Positions 22,685 through 36,300 of a stretch of DNA of 64,000 bases are shown piece after piece. Below the pieces are notes generated by a model. The model saw nothing but the letters and a program-made list of their open reading frames with translations, was not told where the DNA came from and did no database searches. This stretch comes from Colletotrichum lupini (Eukaryota > Ascomycota > Sordariomycetes > Glomerellales > Glomerellaceae): contig NC_064682.1 in the NCBI RefSeq assembly GCF_023278565.1, positions 1,426,001 to 1,490,000 of the forward strand, given 5' to 3'. Position 1 is the first letter of the stretch; each line of letters starts with the position of its first letter. The translations under genes and the position numbers were made by a program.

Positions 22685-22889
22685 TATCAAATTAGAAGTC
22701 TAATTCGACCGCGGTATATAGCCAACTACGCAGGGGCTAATTAGGGGCCCTATTTATAATTATTATAACTAGCCTAACTTATAGTTAGAACCTCCTTTTT
22801 ATACTTATTACGTAGATATTTATATAATTTAATTAATCTCTTCGTTAATTACGGTTCGAACTAACTACCCTATAATAGGGATACTAATA
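22685..22889 (+). repeat. 5' LTR of copia copy 2
   Basis: 205 bp, begins TATCAAATTAGAAG and ends GGATACTAATA. It is the reverse complement of the LTRs of copies 1 and 3. Confidence 0.9.
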
Positions 22890-25800
22890 CTAATTAGTAA
22901 TTAAATTTTATTATTATAAGTTAGTAAGGTATCTTATTATATAAAAGAGACGACCTCTTAATATTATATAAAATAAGAGATTTATACTAATTAATTTTAT
23001 AAAAATAGATAAAAAAAGAGGTAATTCTCGAATACTATATAAAATTAAGTAATTATAGCCCTTTATTATTTCCGAGAGGTCGACGTTTATTATATTAAAA
23101 TACGTTAATTAATAGAACTACTTAAGTAACTAGCTTTTTACTATCGCCCTAAGTAGCTTTTTTACTAAACGACTTTTCTATAACTAGCCCGTAATTAAAA
23201 ATGAATTAGTTAAATTAGTAAAAGGAAATACTTATATAATAATTACTTATTTAATTAATTAGTATAATAAACGAGCTTAATAATATAATATAAAAAAGTA
23301 CTACGTAATTAAAAAAGGGGATTTTTAAATATAAATATTCTTATTTAATAATAAAAGTAACCTTATAGGAGTTATTAAGCTAAGAGATTTATAATATATA
23401 AAAAAGTTTATTATTACGAGGATTTTATAAATATAACTTTAAGCTTACGATTTAAACGACCTTTTTATAGTTTTTTTTAACTACCCCCCGGGTATTACTT
23501 AAAAATATAATATAGGGGACGGTTTAATAAAAGAGGAGGGGATTTAAAGGTTTTAATAATATTAAGTTAAGAGTATTATAAATCTTAGAAATTAATTTAA
23601 AAAGAAGGCGGCTACCCTAAAATAGTCTTACGACCTCTTATTAAAGTTATTATTAGTTAAGGACAAGGCTAAAAAAACGAGGATTTAAAAGGAAAAAAAA
23701 AGAATTTTTTAAAGGGCTATTAAAAGGCTTTTTTTTATACTAACTTTTAATATAAGATTACTAATTTTAAAGAATTAACTAAGTAATAAAAAGGATCGTT
23801 AGTAAATAATAATTACTTAATTATAATTAAGTTACGAAAAAAACTATTTAAGAAATATAAAATAGGGTACTAAGAGGCTATAAAAAATAAGATTTTTAAA
23901 ATATTTAACCCTACTACGTACGAGTAATAAGTGAGTATTTTTAATAAGTTTTTAAAATTTATAACTTTATAAAAAAAAGGGCTTAATTTCGTTAACTATA
24001 CTTAACGGCTTATATAATTTTTAATAGCTTATATAGCTTTTTTACGAGCTACTTAGCGTTTATTTTTAATTATTCTTATAAAATACTGCCCTAAAAGAAG
24101 TGGGTTAAAAAAAAAAGCTATTTAAAAATTATAAAAAGCACGAGGCTTAAAAAGCTAAAAGTATACGGAATAGCGGAAATTAGTAATTAATAAAGATCCT
24201 CAGATTAATTACTATATTTTTTTATAATAATATAAACGTCTATTATTATTATTAAAAAAAAGAACTATTAAAACCTACCTTTTTATACTAAATAAAAAAG
24301 AGGATCTTAATAAGTATAATAATTAGCGATTTAAAAGGGTAATAATAATCGTTAAAAATAATAAAAACGAAAGTAATAATAAAATAGCGAAAAGAAATAA
24401 GAATCTTTTAAACCCTAATAAATTTATTAAGTAATAGAAGTACGGATTTATTATAACTAGTGCGTAAATTAAATATATCCTTATTAAAATTAAATACGTT
24501 AGTAACCGCTAATATAAATATAAACTAGAGTACGACCCTTAGTAAGTTAGGGTAAAAAAAAAGAGAATAAAACCCGATCCTAAATAAAATCCTAATCCCT
24601 TATAAATAAGTAAATATTAACTTAGATTATTAAGGGACGTAGATATATAAAATTCTAAATTAGCTTAATAATAAGTAAATTAACGTAGTATTAATCTATT
24701 TAATTAAGGTTTATAAGAAAAAGGGGCTATAGGGGTAACCCCTATTTTATAAAATTATAAACGACCTTAGCTATTAACTAAATAAATAGTTCGCGAGCGC
24801 AAGCCTAAGAATTATAAAATTAATTAATAGATTTTTTTATAAATAAGGGGTATTATTAGCGTAATTATAATTATAAGAGCTATACGAAATATTAATAATA
24901 ATAATTATAAAGGAGGAATTTATATTATAGAACTAGGTATAGGTTAACGAAGCGTATAATCGCTTTAACGAATTTAAAAAAAGGGTAAATAACTTAGATT
25001 TCCTCTTTATAATTACTAATAAAAATCTATTATTATAAAAGGATATACCGGGGCAAAATATAGTACTAAAAGTACGATAATTAATAATTCTACCTATTTC
25101 GATCTATAACTCGTTACTATTATTAATATAAAATTCGGTACTAATCGGCTAATAAAAAAGGAAATAAACGACCCGAAATTATTAATAATACGTAATAATG
25201 TAAAAATCGTATATAAATACCAAAAGTTTAATAATAAATACGAGGTAATTTATAGACTTTAAAAAGATCTTCTTAAAAGAGAAATTATACTCTAGGGGGA
25301 AGTATAAGGTTTTATAAGAAACCTTAACGATATTTTACGATTATTATAAAAAAGTCGGAATTAAGGAATATTAGTACTATTCGGTAATTAATATTATATT
25401 TATAAGTAAAGCCTCTAATTATTATTATAAAGCGGTACGTAATCTTAATTAAAACGACTTTTTTAATATGATTAACGCCATCCGAAGCTATTTCGAGGCT
25501 TATAATAAGAGCCTAGAGCTCCTATCTAAGCTATAAGCGATTTGTTTTATATTTATAGCTAGGATAATAAAGGGTAAATCGTAAGTAGAGATCTTTAAAG
25601 AGCTTATTAATCGAATTAATAAGTTAGTAAAAACCTAGCTAAATAAGGGGATAAATAAGTAGAAAGTCGGATATCTTTATACCGTAGTTTAGTATATATT
25701 AAAAATAAAAATAACCTTATACTAAGCACCCGAAAATTACAAAACGCTCTATTTAAAGCTAAGATTTAGTTTTAATATTAAAACGAGAATACTATACTAA

Positions 25801-28800
25801 ACCTACTTCTAAGTATACGACGGCCCTTATTAATAATATTAAGTTAATTAAATATATAATAAGAAAGGAAAAGAGGCTAAATAGAGTAATCGTTAGTAAA
25901 GAGGCTTAAATTCGTTAAATAAATAAAGGTTTAACTTATAAATAGGGTAATAAAAGAGGTAATACTATATTTATAAAAAGGATAGATATTAGTTAAGTAA
26001 CTATTCTAAAAAAGAGCGTACTAAATTATATAAATAGTATAAAAAGTTAAGGGTAGTAAATAGTAAAACTAGCCTTTATTAGTTTAATTAATTCCTTATT
26101 ATATATAAGGGTAAATCTGGGGGTACGGAACTTAGTAATAGTAGCTAAAGTAGTAGCTTAAAGTATATACCCCCTATAAGAGATTTAAAAAATAAAGAAG
26201 ATCTTACCCCCTATACTAACGAATTAAATTATAACGAAATTAATAATATTAACTAGTCTTTTTTTATCCCGTTAGTTTCTAAAGGATATATAAAGCTAAA
26301 CGAATAGAGGGTAGTAGAAGCTTTTAATAAGTAGGCTTTTATTTATAAATAGTAAAAAAAGGTCCTTTAGATAACGGATATAGAAGCGGCCGAAAGGGCG
26401 AATTTAATAGGGCCAAAGCTTATTCTCTTAATAATTAAAAAAAAGACGCTCTCTTTCTTAATATTTAAAAAAAAAGAATATAGTACTAAATTAATCTAAG
26501 GGTAGTTAAAGGGGTCCTTTTTATACTACTTAGATCCCTCGAATACTAAGCTTATATAAGTATTTTATATAAATAGAAAGTACGGCCTAAATAATTTCTA
26601 TAGGATTATTTTAAATACTAAGGTATTATAATAGTTAATTAGAAAAAAAGGGTAATTCTAAATACTATAAAAGATCGCGCTAATAATACTTAATACGTTA
26701 ATAATAAGTATTATAAGGATTAGTTTTAGCTTAGGTAAGGAAATCGTTACCCTAAGTATAATAAAAATAGAGACGTATTTCGGAATAATAACTTTTTATA
26801 TTTTACTTATTAATACCCTATTTCTCTTATATTTAAAAAATATAAATCGACTAAGTATTATATTTAATAATATAAAAAATAGAATCTCTAGTAATAAGTA
26901 CTTTAAAATAATTAAATAACGATAGGGGTATGCGTTTATAAAGCTTATTAATAATACGAAGTTAATTAATTACCTAACGGAAAGTAAGCTTAGAAAACTA
27001 TATTAGAGATTTAAGTACCCGTTAATTACGAGGCTATATAACCTTTTAAAATAATTAAATAATAATAATATTAAAATAGGGGCGCTAAAGTAGTTGATAA
27101 AGGTATATTACTAATATTAAATAAATACGTAGAGCCTATATAACTTTAAGTTTAAATTGCGTAATAAGCTTAACTTTAATTAAGAAATCGTTATTAATAT
27201 TTTTTATTAAAATAGTTAGTTAGTACTATATATAATCGATGTAGTTATATTTTTCTAAGTAAGGTAATTCCTTTAGGATTTATAAATAAAAATAGTATAA
27301 GTAGCCCTACGAAAAAGTTAAATTAATATATACTAAGGACTATTAAACGGTATTAGAACCGACGCTAATACTAGCTTTAAGTTAGTAAAATTAAAGGATA
27401 ATACGACGGCCTATAGTATATAACTAAAAATCGTATTTATTAAAGCGTACTATAGTATTAAAAAAGTAAAAAGGGTATATTAATAATTAAAAAAGGCGTT
27501 TAGAATTATTAAAAAGGAAAATCCGGATTTTATTAATAATAAATACCTCTAGATAGTACTTAAATATTATAACGATATTATAAAGCCTAACGGACTTATA
27601 CTAACGCTATTAATATTTAGAGCATATTTAAAAACGACCTTAGCCTCGCTACTATTACTAAGTATAAGCTAACGAGCCTAAATAATTAAAAAGGTAATAC
27701 GGGTATTGCGCGAGGTAAGTATAAAAAAGTAAGTTAATAAAGTAATTATTATACGTAATAGGCCCGATATAGGGAGTAATTTAAATATATTACTAAATTT
27801 AGATATATAAATATAGTACAAAATTACTTAATAATAGGCTAGGCTATATAAGTTAATTTCCGTTAACGAGCGCTCTTATATAGTTATAAAAAATCGTAAC
27901 TAGTTACTTAAAATATTAATTATAGTAATTAGACCGTACTATATAGATCTTAATAAAGTAATTTCTAACCTATAAAAAAGAAAAGAGCTAAGGGAAACTA
28001 TATAACCCGTAGTAAAAGTATAAGAAATTATCCTTAATAAAATCGTTATAATAATATTAATAAATAACGAGGAAAAAGAAATTACTAAAAGGGTACTAAT
28101 ACTACTAATAAAACGTCGTAAAAGACTACGATAGTAAGCCCTAACGTAGTAATTTATCACTAGTAACGAGGTAATTAATACTTTTTACATAACAAAAAAA
28201 AAGCCGATTTCGAACTAGTAGTTAAACTACGTAAAAAAGGTATAATTATAACTATTAAAAAGCCGTATAAAGGATTAGATCTTATCGAAATAAACACTCT
28301 TCGTAATCGAGGGGTCTATCGATTTATCTTATATAACTTAAAAAAATATATAAACCTCCGTATATTTAAATTATAAATAGTTTATAAAATTAAAAAGAAA
28401 GGAATACCCTAGCTATATAAGAAGTCTAAATACGTAATTTAGAAGTATAGCGACGTTAAAAAAGCAACGCTACTTGTATAATTGCCTATTATATAATACT
28501 ATAGCTAATAATTAATAATAGTACTAATAATATCGCTATAAAAAAAGGGATATGAGATTTAGAGCTATAATATTACCTAGGCCTATACCTAATTAGCTAT
28601 AGGGCTTATAAAGAAAATCCTAGCCTATTTACTAAAAGAAATAGTTAGTAAGTACCTAAAAAGCACGATTATTAAAATACTTAAGCTACTATATAAGCTC
28701 GTAGAATCGGGCACTTATTAATAAGCTACTTACTACGATTTTTATATTAATTAATTATTAATAATTACTTCTATATACGACCCGTACTTACTAATCGCAG

Positions 28801-29903
28801 AGTACGAAAGTAACTAATTTAAAATCGTTAGAATATAGACTAATAATATATTGAGCCTATTTAATATTAACTTTATAAAAAAAGAAGATAAAGAGCTTTA
28901 AAAAGCGGGCTTTATAATAAAGCTAAAAGAGGTTTTTATAATAAATACCCCCCTAGTATTTAATAGCGGGATTTTTATAATTAAAAAAAAAACCGTCGTT
29001 TTTTAATAAAAGGGGTAGGGCGAGAAGATTAACCTCGTTAATTTAAATATAACTAACGTTAAAAAGTAATATAAAGCTAAGCTCATATAAGGGGTATATA
29101 TTATAAGTATTTATTAACCCGAAGTAACTTTTAACTATATTAAGGTAGTATAGGCTATAAATCTAACTAAATAAGATATTAAAATACTTAATAAGCAGCT
29201 TAAGTAATAATAAATAAATCTTAATTAAAGTCTCGTTTATTACTTAATTAACTTTATAACTAATAAGCTCTACGTCTTTATTAATAAGTTATTTATAAAT
29301 AATAACGACCTTACTTTATAATTAAGGTATATTATTATCCTAGCTAACGAGAGTATAAGTAAGAGCGAATTCACTATACATAATAATATAATCCACTACT
29401 TATTAATTAAAAATAAATAAGTAACGAGAAATATATTAACGTTAGAGGTCTATAATATAGTTAATAGCGTTAACCTCTCTTACGTAATTTTAATAACGCT
29501 AAAAAAGATTACTAATTAAATTAGCCTTCTACTTATTTTAATAGTTATTTATACTAATTCTTACTTATTATATAAATACCTCGTTAAATTAAAAATAATA
29601 AAAGAAAAAAGGCTTATAATTAATATTATAGCCCTTAAATAATTATATAAAAAGCGCGAGATACTTAAGATCCGTTAAATTAATAATAAAAATAACCTCG
29701 CAAACGCTTCTATAAAAGTAGTACTAAATAAGGAATTAAAGTAATTCATAAGTAGCGGAAAAGTTATTATATAAATAAAAAGATAGGTTATATAAAAAAA
29801 ATAAAAATAAAAGGAGAAAAAGAGACGACTTAATAAACGGGCCCGAGGTTAAATTATACCTCTAACTATAATAATTAAATCGATAAAAGAAAAAGAAAGT
29901 TAG

Positions 29904-30108
29904 TATTAAATTAAAAATCTAATTTAATTATAATATATAGCCGACTACGTAGAGGCTAATTAGGGGCCCTATTTATAATTATCGTAGCTAGCCTAACTTA
30001 TAATTAGAACCTCCTTTTTATACTTATTACGTAAATATTCATATAGTTTAATTAATCTCTTCGTTAACTACGGTTCGAACTAACTACCCTATAATAAGGA
30101 TACTAATA
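29904..30108 (+). repeat. 3' LTR of copia copy 2
   Basis: 205 bp, aligned to 22685-22889, with mostly transition differences. Confidence 0.9.
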
Positions 30109-30396
30109 CTTATATAGTATTAAGAAGTTATTTTTTTTATATAGCGAGATACTTTATTAATTTATAATAATAAAATTTAATTACTAATTAGTATTAATAT
30201 CCTTATTATAGGGTAGTTAGTTTAAACCGTAGTTAACGAAGAGATTAATTAAATTATATAAATATTTATATAGTAAGTATAAAAAGGAGGTTCTAACCGT
30301 AGGTTAGGCTAGCTACGATAATCGTAAATAGGGCCCCTAATTAGCCCCTGCGTAGTCGGCTATATGCTATAGTTAAATTAGACTTCTAATCCGATA
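30109..30396 (-). mobile_element. Truncated copia copy 4: one LTR plus 83 bp of interior
   Basis: 30192-30396 is a full 205-bp LTR in the orientation of copies 1 and 3. 30109-30191 matches the interior next to the LTR at 40397. It stops exactly where copy 2 ends, so the two LTRs face in opposite directions at this junction. The outer side abuts a dehydrogenase gene tail. Confidence 0.85.
30192..30396 (-). repeat. LTR of the truncated copia copy 4
   Basis: 205 bp, plus-strand ends TATTAATATCC and CTAATCCGATA. It matches the other LTRs. Confidence 0.85.
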
Positions 30397-30397
30397 T

Positions 30398-30460
30398 AAT
30401 ACTAGTTCTTATATAACTGGGGCTGACTTTATCGTGGATGGTGGGTACACGGCACGGTGA
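30398..30460 (+). pseudogene. C-terminal end of a short-chain dehydrogenase/reductase, truncated
   Basis: Immediately after the LTR a plus-strand frame reads SSYITGADFIVDGGYTAR and TGA (30458-30460). This is the typical C-terminus of classical SDR enzymes (a variant of the TGxxxxVDGG motif). Everything upstream of it is lost. No SDR sequence is seen left of copy 2, so the rest of the gene is not in the window. Too short to infer a substrate. Confidence 0.7.
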
Positions 30461-31831
30461 TCTAGAATAGCTTGACACATTAAAGTCTATTCAATTCAAA
30501 CTTTAACCGTGGCATCTATGAGAGGTTCCTGTCATTCACATCTTGAACTCTGAACGTATAAAGTCATGTAATAAGAAAATTATTCTGGTTGAATTACTTT
30601 TGAACTTTGTGGTAAGGTAGTATCCGCACCCTCACACCACAGTCAGTCTTAAAAATATAAACAGAGACTTATTGATCAAATACTAGATGATGGTAATATA
30701 TATTTACAGACCTTACAGGGAGTAATACCAACTCATATCTCAATCTGACTTTACTTCCCTCATATTCGTTTCTCAGTAATTCTGAAACAAAGTGAATTAG
30801 GGAAAAAGCTGCAAGTAGAGACGGATGTCCTGACACCATCTCTTACATGGTTCGTTTTGGGCGTCATAGGCTTGTGCTAAGTCAATAGCACAAGTGACTT
30901 TTTCACAGAGAAAAGATTGTCTTTTTGATCTTGGACTTGGTGACATTTTCTCCATCTAGCTTTATCAGCCATAGTGTTCTCACACTCTTGACTTCGACAT
31001 TAAATACTTTTCGGCGGCGCTTGGTTGACGCAATATTTCAATTTCACAGCTGAACTAGATATCACCCCGAGAGCATGGCGGCGTCGATACATCCGAGACT
31101 ATCAAGCCGAAACCCGACCAACCGATCCTCGATATTTCCCGAAGCCTGCTATTCTTGAAGCTGCAAACATCTTGCAACCCGGTTCAACCTCGTCGTCGCG
31201 CCATGATCGAAAGATCCCGGCTGGCGGCCCACATCCACCCTCGCCTAAATTCCCGACCTACGACGGCTGCGCGTTATTACCGGGCAAAGCTACCCGAACT
31301 TGGACTTGGCAACAGTGCCACAACTCACCAATAGCGACTGTCACTCCTCGTCAACTAACTCCTTGACATCCCGCTAGTGAAGGGTGACAGTCGTCCGTCG
31401 TCCCCGCACTTTACCAACCGCACATCGGACTTCCTCACAATACCACGCAAAAGCATGACTCGCGTGACAGGACGTATGCAGATGCAGCACAACTTGAGTG
31501 ATGCTACCCCATGGGCGAATCCCCCCGTATTTTCAACGACCGATTTACCACGTTATGTGGGGTAAACGAGCATGCGGAGGATTGCCGGACGCGGTATTCC
31601 CAGGTTCCGGCTACTTGGGAACTATCTTGTTTGCGTACGAAATGCTCCGCGACAAGTTGATCACCAGCCCCCATGGGCTTCCTTCGTCCAAGTGCATGTA
31701 TAAAGCTCTTGCGGGTCCCGTTCGCGAACTATCATCAACTTATTGTTACCCTGCCTTATCTTGCCCATACATCGTCCGTCACATCTCCGTGTTAGTCAAT
31801 GTTGCAAAAGCAACCTCGGAAATAAGCCACC
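30461..31831. other. Intergenic: upstream region of the split MFS gene
   Basis: No supported gene. A few short frames at 31.0-31.6 kb have no domain signal. The region should contain the promoter and 5' UTR of the transporter starting at 31832. Confidence 0.5.
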
Positions 31832-33175
31832 ATGAAGGACGAGCAGATTGTCGGCGCCGCCTTGGCTGGAGTTCTTCCCAAGACAGACAGATACTGGTTC
31901 CAACAGCCGCATTTGCTCAGGTTGAATCTGCTACTTCTGATCCCTCTACTGTCCTCTTCAGTTGCAGGTTACGATGGTGAGCGCAGAGATAATTCCCAAT
32001 CCCTCCTCTCTGTGTAATCGACAGCTACTAATACCACATCTTTACATTGCATGTAGGCTCCTTGATGAACGGCCTTCAATCCCTTCAACAGTGGCGAGAA
32101 TACTTTGGACATCCGGCCGGCGTAAGGTTGGGAGTTGTGAACGCAGCGCAATCTATTGGATCTGTTCTAGCCCTACCTATTGTGGGATATCTGGCGGATC
32201 GCTTCGGCAGGAAGCCCGTTCTCCTGTCTGGCATCATTCTCATCATCATCGCCACGATAATCCAGTCCACCTCGATCAACCTACCGATGTTCATCATCTC
32301 GCGGCTAGTTGTCGGCTTCGGTGGCATGTTTGTCGTTCATCCGAGTCCCATGCTCATTGCTGAATTAGCTTGTAAGCACCCGGAACAAGATGAGATGAAA
32401 GACTTTTCACTGACGGACGACGAAAAGACCCGACACACCGTGGAAAATACACATCAGCTTATTGGACTATGTATTATCTTGGTACGTGAAGCCCCCAATT
32501 TTAGATGACTTCCGGAAACTGATCCAAAACTGGACAGGTGCGATCTTGGCTTCCTGGACAACTTTCGGCTGCCAAGATTACCAAAGTGAGCGGGCATGGC
32601 GGGTTCCCTCCATTCTTCAAGCCGGCTTCCCACTGGTGCAGCTATGCTTCTATGCCTGGGTTCCAGAGTCACCCAGATGGCTGGTAGCACGAGAAAGAAC
32701 TACAGAAGCAGCTGCAATTCTCGCAAAGTATCATTCAGGGATTCATGCCCCATCTGGAGGCCATACTCCTCTTGTCCGCCGTGAAGTGGCCGAAATTGTC
32801 CAGACAATCCAGCAAGAAACGTCTGCAGAGACGACGGGCTGGGTGGCGTTGGTATCCACGCCTGGCAATCGCAAGAGGACACTAATTGCAGTTTGTGTGG
32901 GAGCGTTTGCACAGTAAGTGCTTTCCTGTGGTTTCTTTGGAAGACTGAGTAATTTGCTGATGTGTTGTTCTTCAGGTGGGATGGCATTGGCGTAGTCTCG
33001 TACTATCTCACACTTGTTCTCAACACCGTCGGTATCACGGACACCTTTACACAAACCTTGATCAACGGTCTTCTTCAGGTCTTCAATTTCGCTGCCGCTT
33101 TAAGCGCTGCCTTCCTCGTCGACCGGCTTGGCCGTCGAACTCTATTCCTTTGGTTAGGGGCAGGCATGCTGGTGA

Positions 33176-33180
33176 GCTAC
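33176..33180 (+). repeat. Target-site duplication, left copy (GCTAC)
   Basis: GCTAC directly before the LTR of copy 3. The right copy at 40602-40606 is GCTAT, one C-to-T transition different. Confidence 0.85.
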
Positions 33181-33385
33181 TGTTAGTATCCCTATTATAG
33201 GGTAGTTAGTTCGAACCGTAGTTAACAAAGAGATTAATTAAACTATATAAATATTTACGTAGTAAGTATAAAAAGGAGGTTCTAACTATAAGTTAGGCTA
33301 GCTATAATAATTATAAATAGGGCCCCTAATTAGCCCCTATATAGTTAGCTATATACCGTAATTAAATTAAACTTCTAATTCGATA
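33181..33385 (-). repeat. LTR (left) of copia copy 3
   Basis: 205 bp, plus-strand ends TGTTAGTATCC and TTCGATA. Confidence 0.9.
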
Positions 33386-36300
33386 CTAACTTTCTCTTTT
33401 TTTTATTAATTTAACTATTATAATTAGAGGTATAATTTAACCTCGGGCCCGTTTACTAAGTCGTTTCCCTTTTCCCCTTTTTTCTACTCTTTTTATATAA
33501 CCTATCCCTCTATTTATATAATAGCTTTTTTACTACTTATAAATTATTTTAATCCCTTACTTAGTACTATTTTTATAAAAGAGTTTACGAGGTTATTTTT
33601 ATTATTAATCTAACGGATCTCGAGTATCTTGCGCCTTTTATATAATTACCTAAGGGCTATAATATTAATTATAAGCCTCTTTTCCTTCGTTATTCTTAAT
33701 TTAATAAAGCATTTATATAGCGAGTAGGAATTAGTATAAATAACCGTTAGAATAGGTAAAAGGCTAATTTGATTAGTAATCTTCCTTAGCGTTATTAAAA
33801 TTATATAAGAGAGGTTAACGCTATTAACTATATTATATACCTCTAACGCTAGTATATTTCTCGTTACCCGCTTATTTTTAATTAATAAGTAATAGATTAT
33901 ATTATTATATATAATAAATTCGCTCTTACCTATACTCTCGTTAGCTAGGATAATAATATACCTTAATTACGAAGTAAGGTCGTTATTATTTATAAATAAC
34001 TTATTAATAAAGACATAGAGCTTACTAATTATAAGGTCGATTAGGTAGTAAACGAGACCTCGATTATAATTCGTTGATTATTATTTAAGCTGCTTATTAA
34101 GTACCTTAATATCTTATTTAGTTAAATTTATAGCCTACGCTACTTTAGTATAGTTAAAACTTATTTTAAGTTAATAAATACTTATAATATATATCCCTCG
34201 CGCGAGCTTAGCTTTATACTACTTTTTAACGTTAATTACGTTTAGATTAACGAAGTTAATCTTTTTACCCTACCCTTTTTATTAAAAAACGACGGTTTTT
34301 TTTTTAATTATAAGAATCCTATTATTAAATACTAAGGGGGTATTTATTATAAGGACCTTTTTTAGCTTTGCTATAAAGCCCGCTTTTTAAAGCTCCTTAT
34401 CCTCTTTTTTTATAAAATTAATATCGAATAGGCTTAATATATCGTTAATCTATATTCTAATAATCCTAAATTAGTTACCTTCGTACTCCGTAATTAATAA
34501 GTACGGGTCGTACGTAAAAGTAATTATTAATAATTAATTAATATAAAAATTATAATAAGTAGCTTATTAATAAGTGCCCGATTTTATAAGCCTATATAGT
34601 AGCTTAAGTACTTTAATAATCGTGCTTTTTAAATACTTATTAGCTATTTCCTTTAGTAAATAGGCTAGGATTTTCTTTATAAGCCCTATAGCTAATTAGG
34701 TATAGGCCTAGGTAATATTATAGCTCTAAATCTCGTATCCCTTTTTTCGTAGCGATATTATTAATACTATTATTAATCGTTAGCTATAGCGCTATATAAT
34801 GAGTGATTATATAAATAGCGTCGCTTTTTTAATATTACCATACCCCTAAATTACGTATTTAGACTTCTTATATAACTAGGGTATTCTTTTTTTTTTAATC
34901 TTACGAACTATTTGTAATTTAAATATATAGAAGTTTATATATTTTTCTAAGTTATATAAAATAAATTAATAGACCCCTCGATTATAAAGAGTATTTACTT
35001 CGATAAGATCTAATCCCTTATATAGCTTTTTAGTAATTATAATTACGCCTTCTTTACGTAGTTTAATTACTAGCTCGAAATCGGCTTTCTTTTTTACTAT
35101 ATAAAAAGTATTAATTACCTCGTCGCTAATAATAAATTGCCGCGTTAGGGCTTACCGTCGTAGTCTTTTATAACGTCTTATTAGTAGTATTAATACCCTT
35201 TTAATAATTTCCTTTTCCTCGTCGTTTATTAATACTATTACGACGATTTTATTAAAAATAATTTCCTATGCCTCTACTACGGGTTATATAGTTTCCCCTA
35301 GCTCTTCTTCTTTTTATAAGTTAAAAATTACCTCGTTAAGATCTATATAATATAGTTTAATTATTATAATTAATACTTTAAGTAGCTAGTTACGATTTCT
35401 CATAATTATATAAGAGCGCTCGTTAACAGAAATTAACTTATATAGCCTAGCCTATTATTAAGTAATTTCGTATTATACTTATATATCTAAATTTAGTAAT
35501 ATATTTAAATTATCCCCTATATTAAGCCTATTGCGCGTAATAATTACCTCGTTAACTTACTTTTTTATACTTACCTTGCGCAGTACTTATATTATTTTTT
35601 TAATTATTTAGGCTTATTAGCTTATACCTAGTAATAGTAGCGAGGCTAAGGTCGTTCTTAAATATATTCTAAATATTAATAGCGTTAGTATAAGTCTATT
35701 AGGCCCTATAATATCGTTATAGTATTTAAGTACTATCTAGAGGTATTTATTATTAATAAAATCCGGGTTTTCCTTTTTAATAATTCTAAACGCCCTTTTT
35801 AATTATTAATATACCCTCTCTACCTTTTTAATATTATAATACGCTTTAACGAGTACGACTTTTAGTTATATACCGTAAGCTATTATATTATCCTTAAATT
35901 TTACTAATTTAAAGCTAGTACTAGCGTTAGTTTTAATACTATTTAGCGGTCCTTAGTATATATCGATTTAGCTTTTTTATAGGGCTACCTATACTATTTT
36001 TATTTATAAATCCTAGAGGAATTACCCTACTTAGAAAGATATAGCTACGTCGATTATATATAGTACTAGCTAACTATTTAAGTAGAAAATATTAATAACG
36101 ATTTCCTAAATAAAGTTAAGCTTATTACGCAATTTAAATTTAAATCTATATAGGCTCTGCGCATTTATTTAATATTAATAACATACTTTCGTTAACTACT
36201 CTAGCGCCCCTATTTCGATATTATTATTACTTAATTACTTTAAGAGGTTATATAGCCTCGTAACTAATAAGTACCCAAATCTTTAGTATAGTTTTCTAAG

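Larger units (their letters stand above)
22685..30108 (+). mobile_element. Ty1/copia LTR retrotransposon, copy 2, RIP-destroyed, opposite orientation
   Basis: A 7,424-bp element with 205-bp LTRs (22685-22889, 29904-30108), coding on the plus strand. A purine tract (AAAAGAAAAAGAAAG, near 29885-29899) precedes the 3' LTR. Superfamily assignment rests on degraded pol remnants in the copia order. A reverse-transcriptase stretch lies near 28.38-28.95 kb, with a readable NITxAYT block, a LLYKLVESGTY block, YDPYLLIAE and IQTNNIL at the catalytic position (normally Asp-Asp). An RNase H stretch follows at about 29.05-29.37 kb. A zinc-knuckle-like remnant lies near 25.93 kb. Stops and transitions abound, so nothing is translatable. 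The flanks (ATAAT left, CTTAT right) do not form a duplication. Confidence 0.9.

Noticed and set aside
27939..28160. 73-residue open frame inside copia copy 2
   Set aside because: Chance frame on the non-coding strand of AT-saturated transposon sequence.
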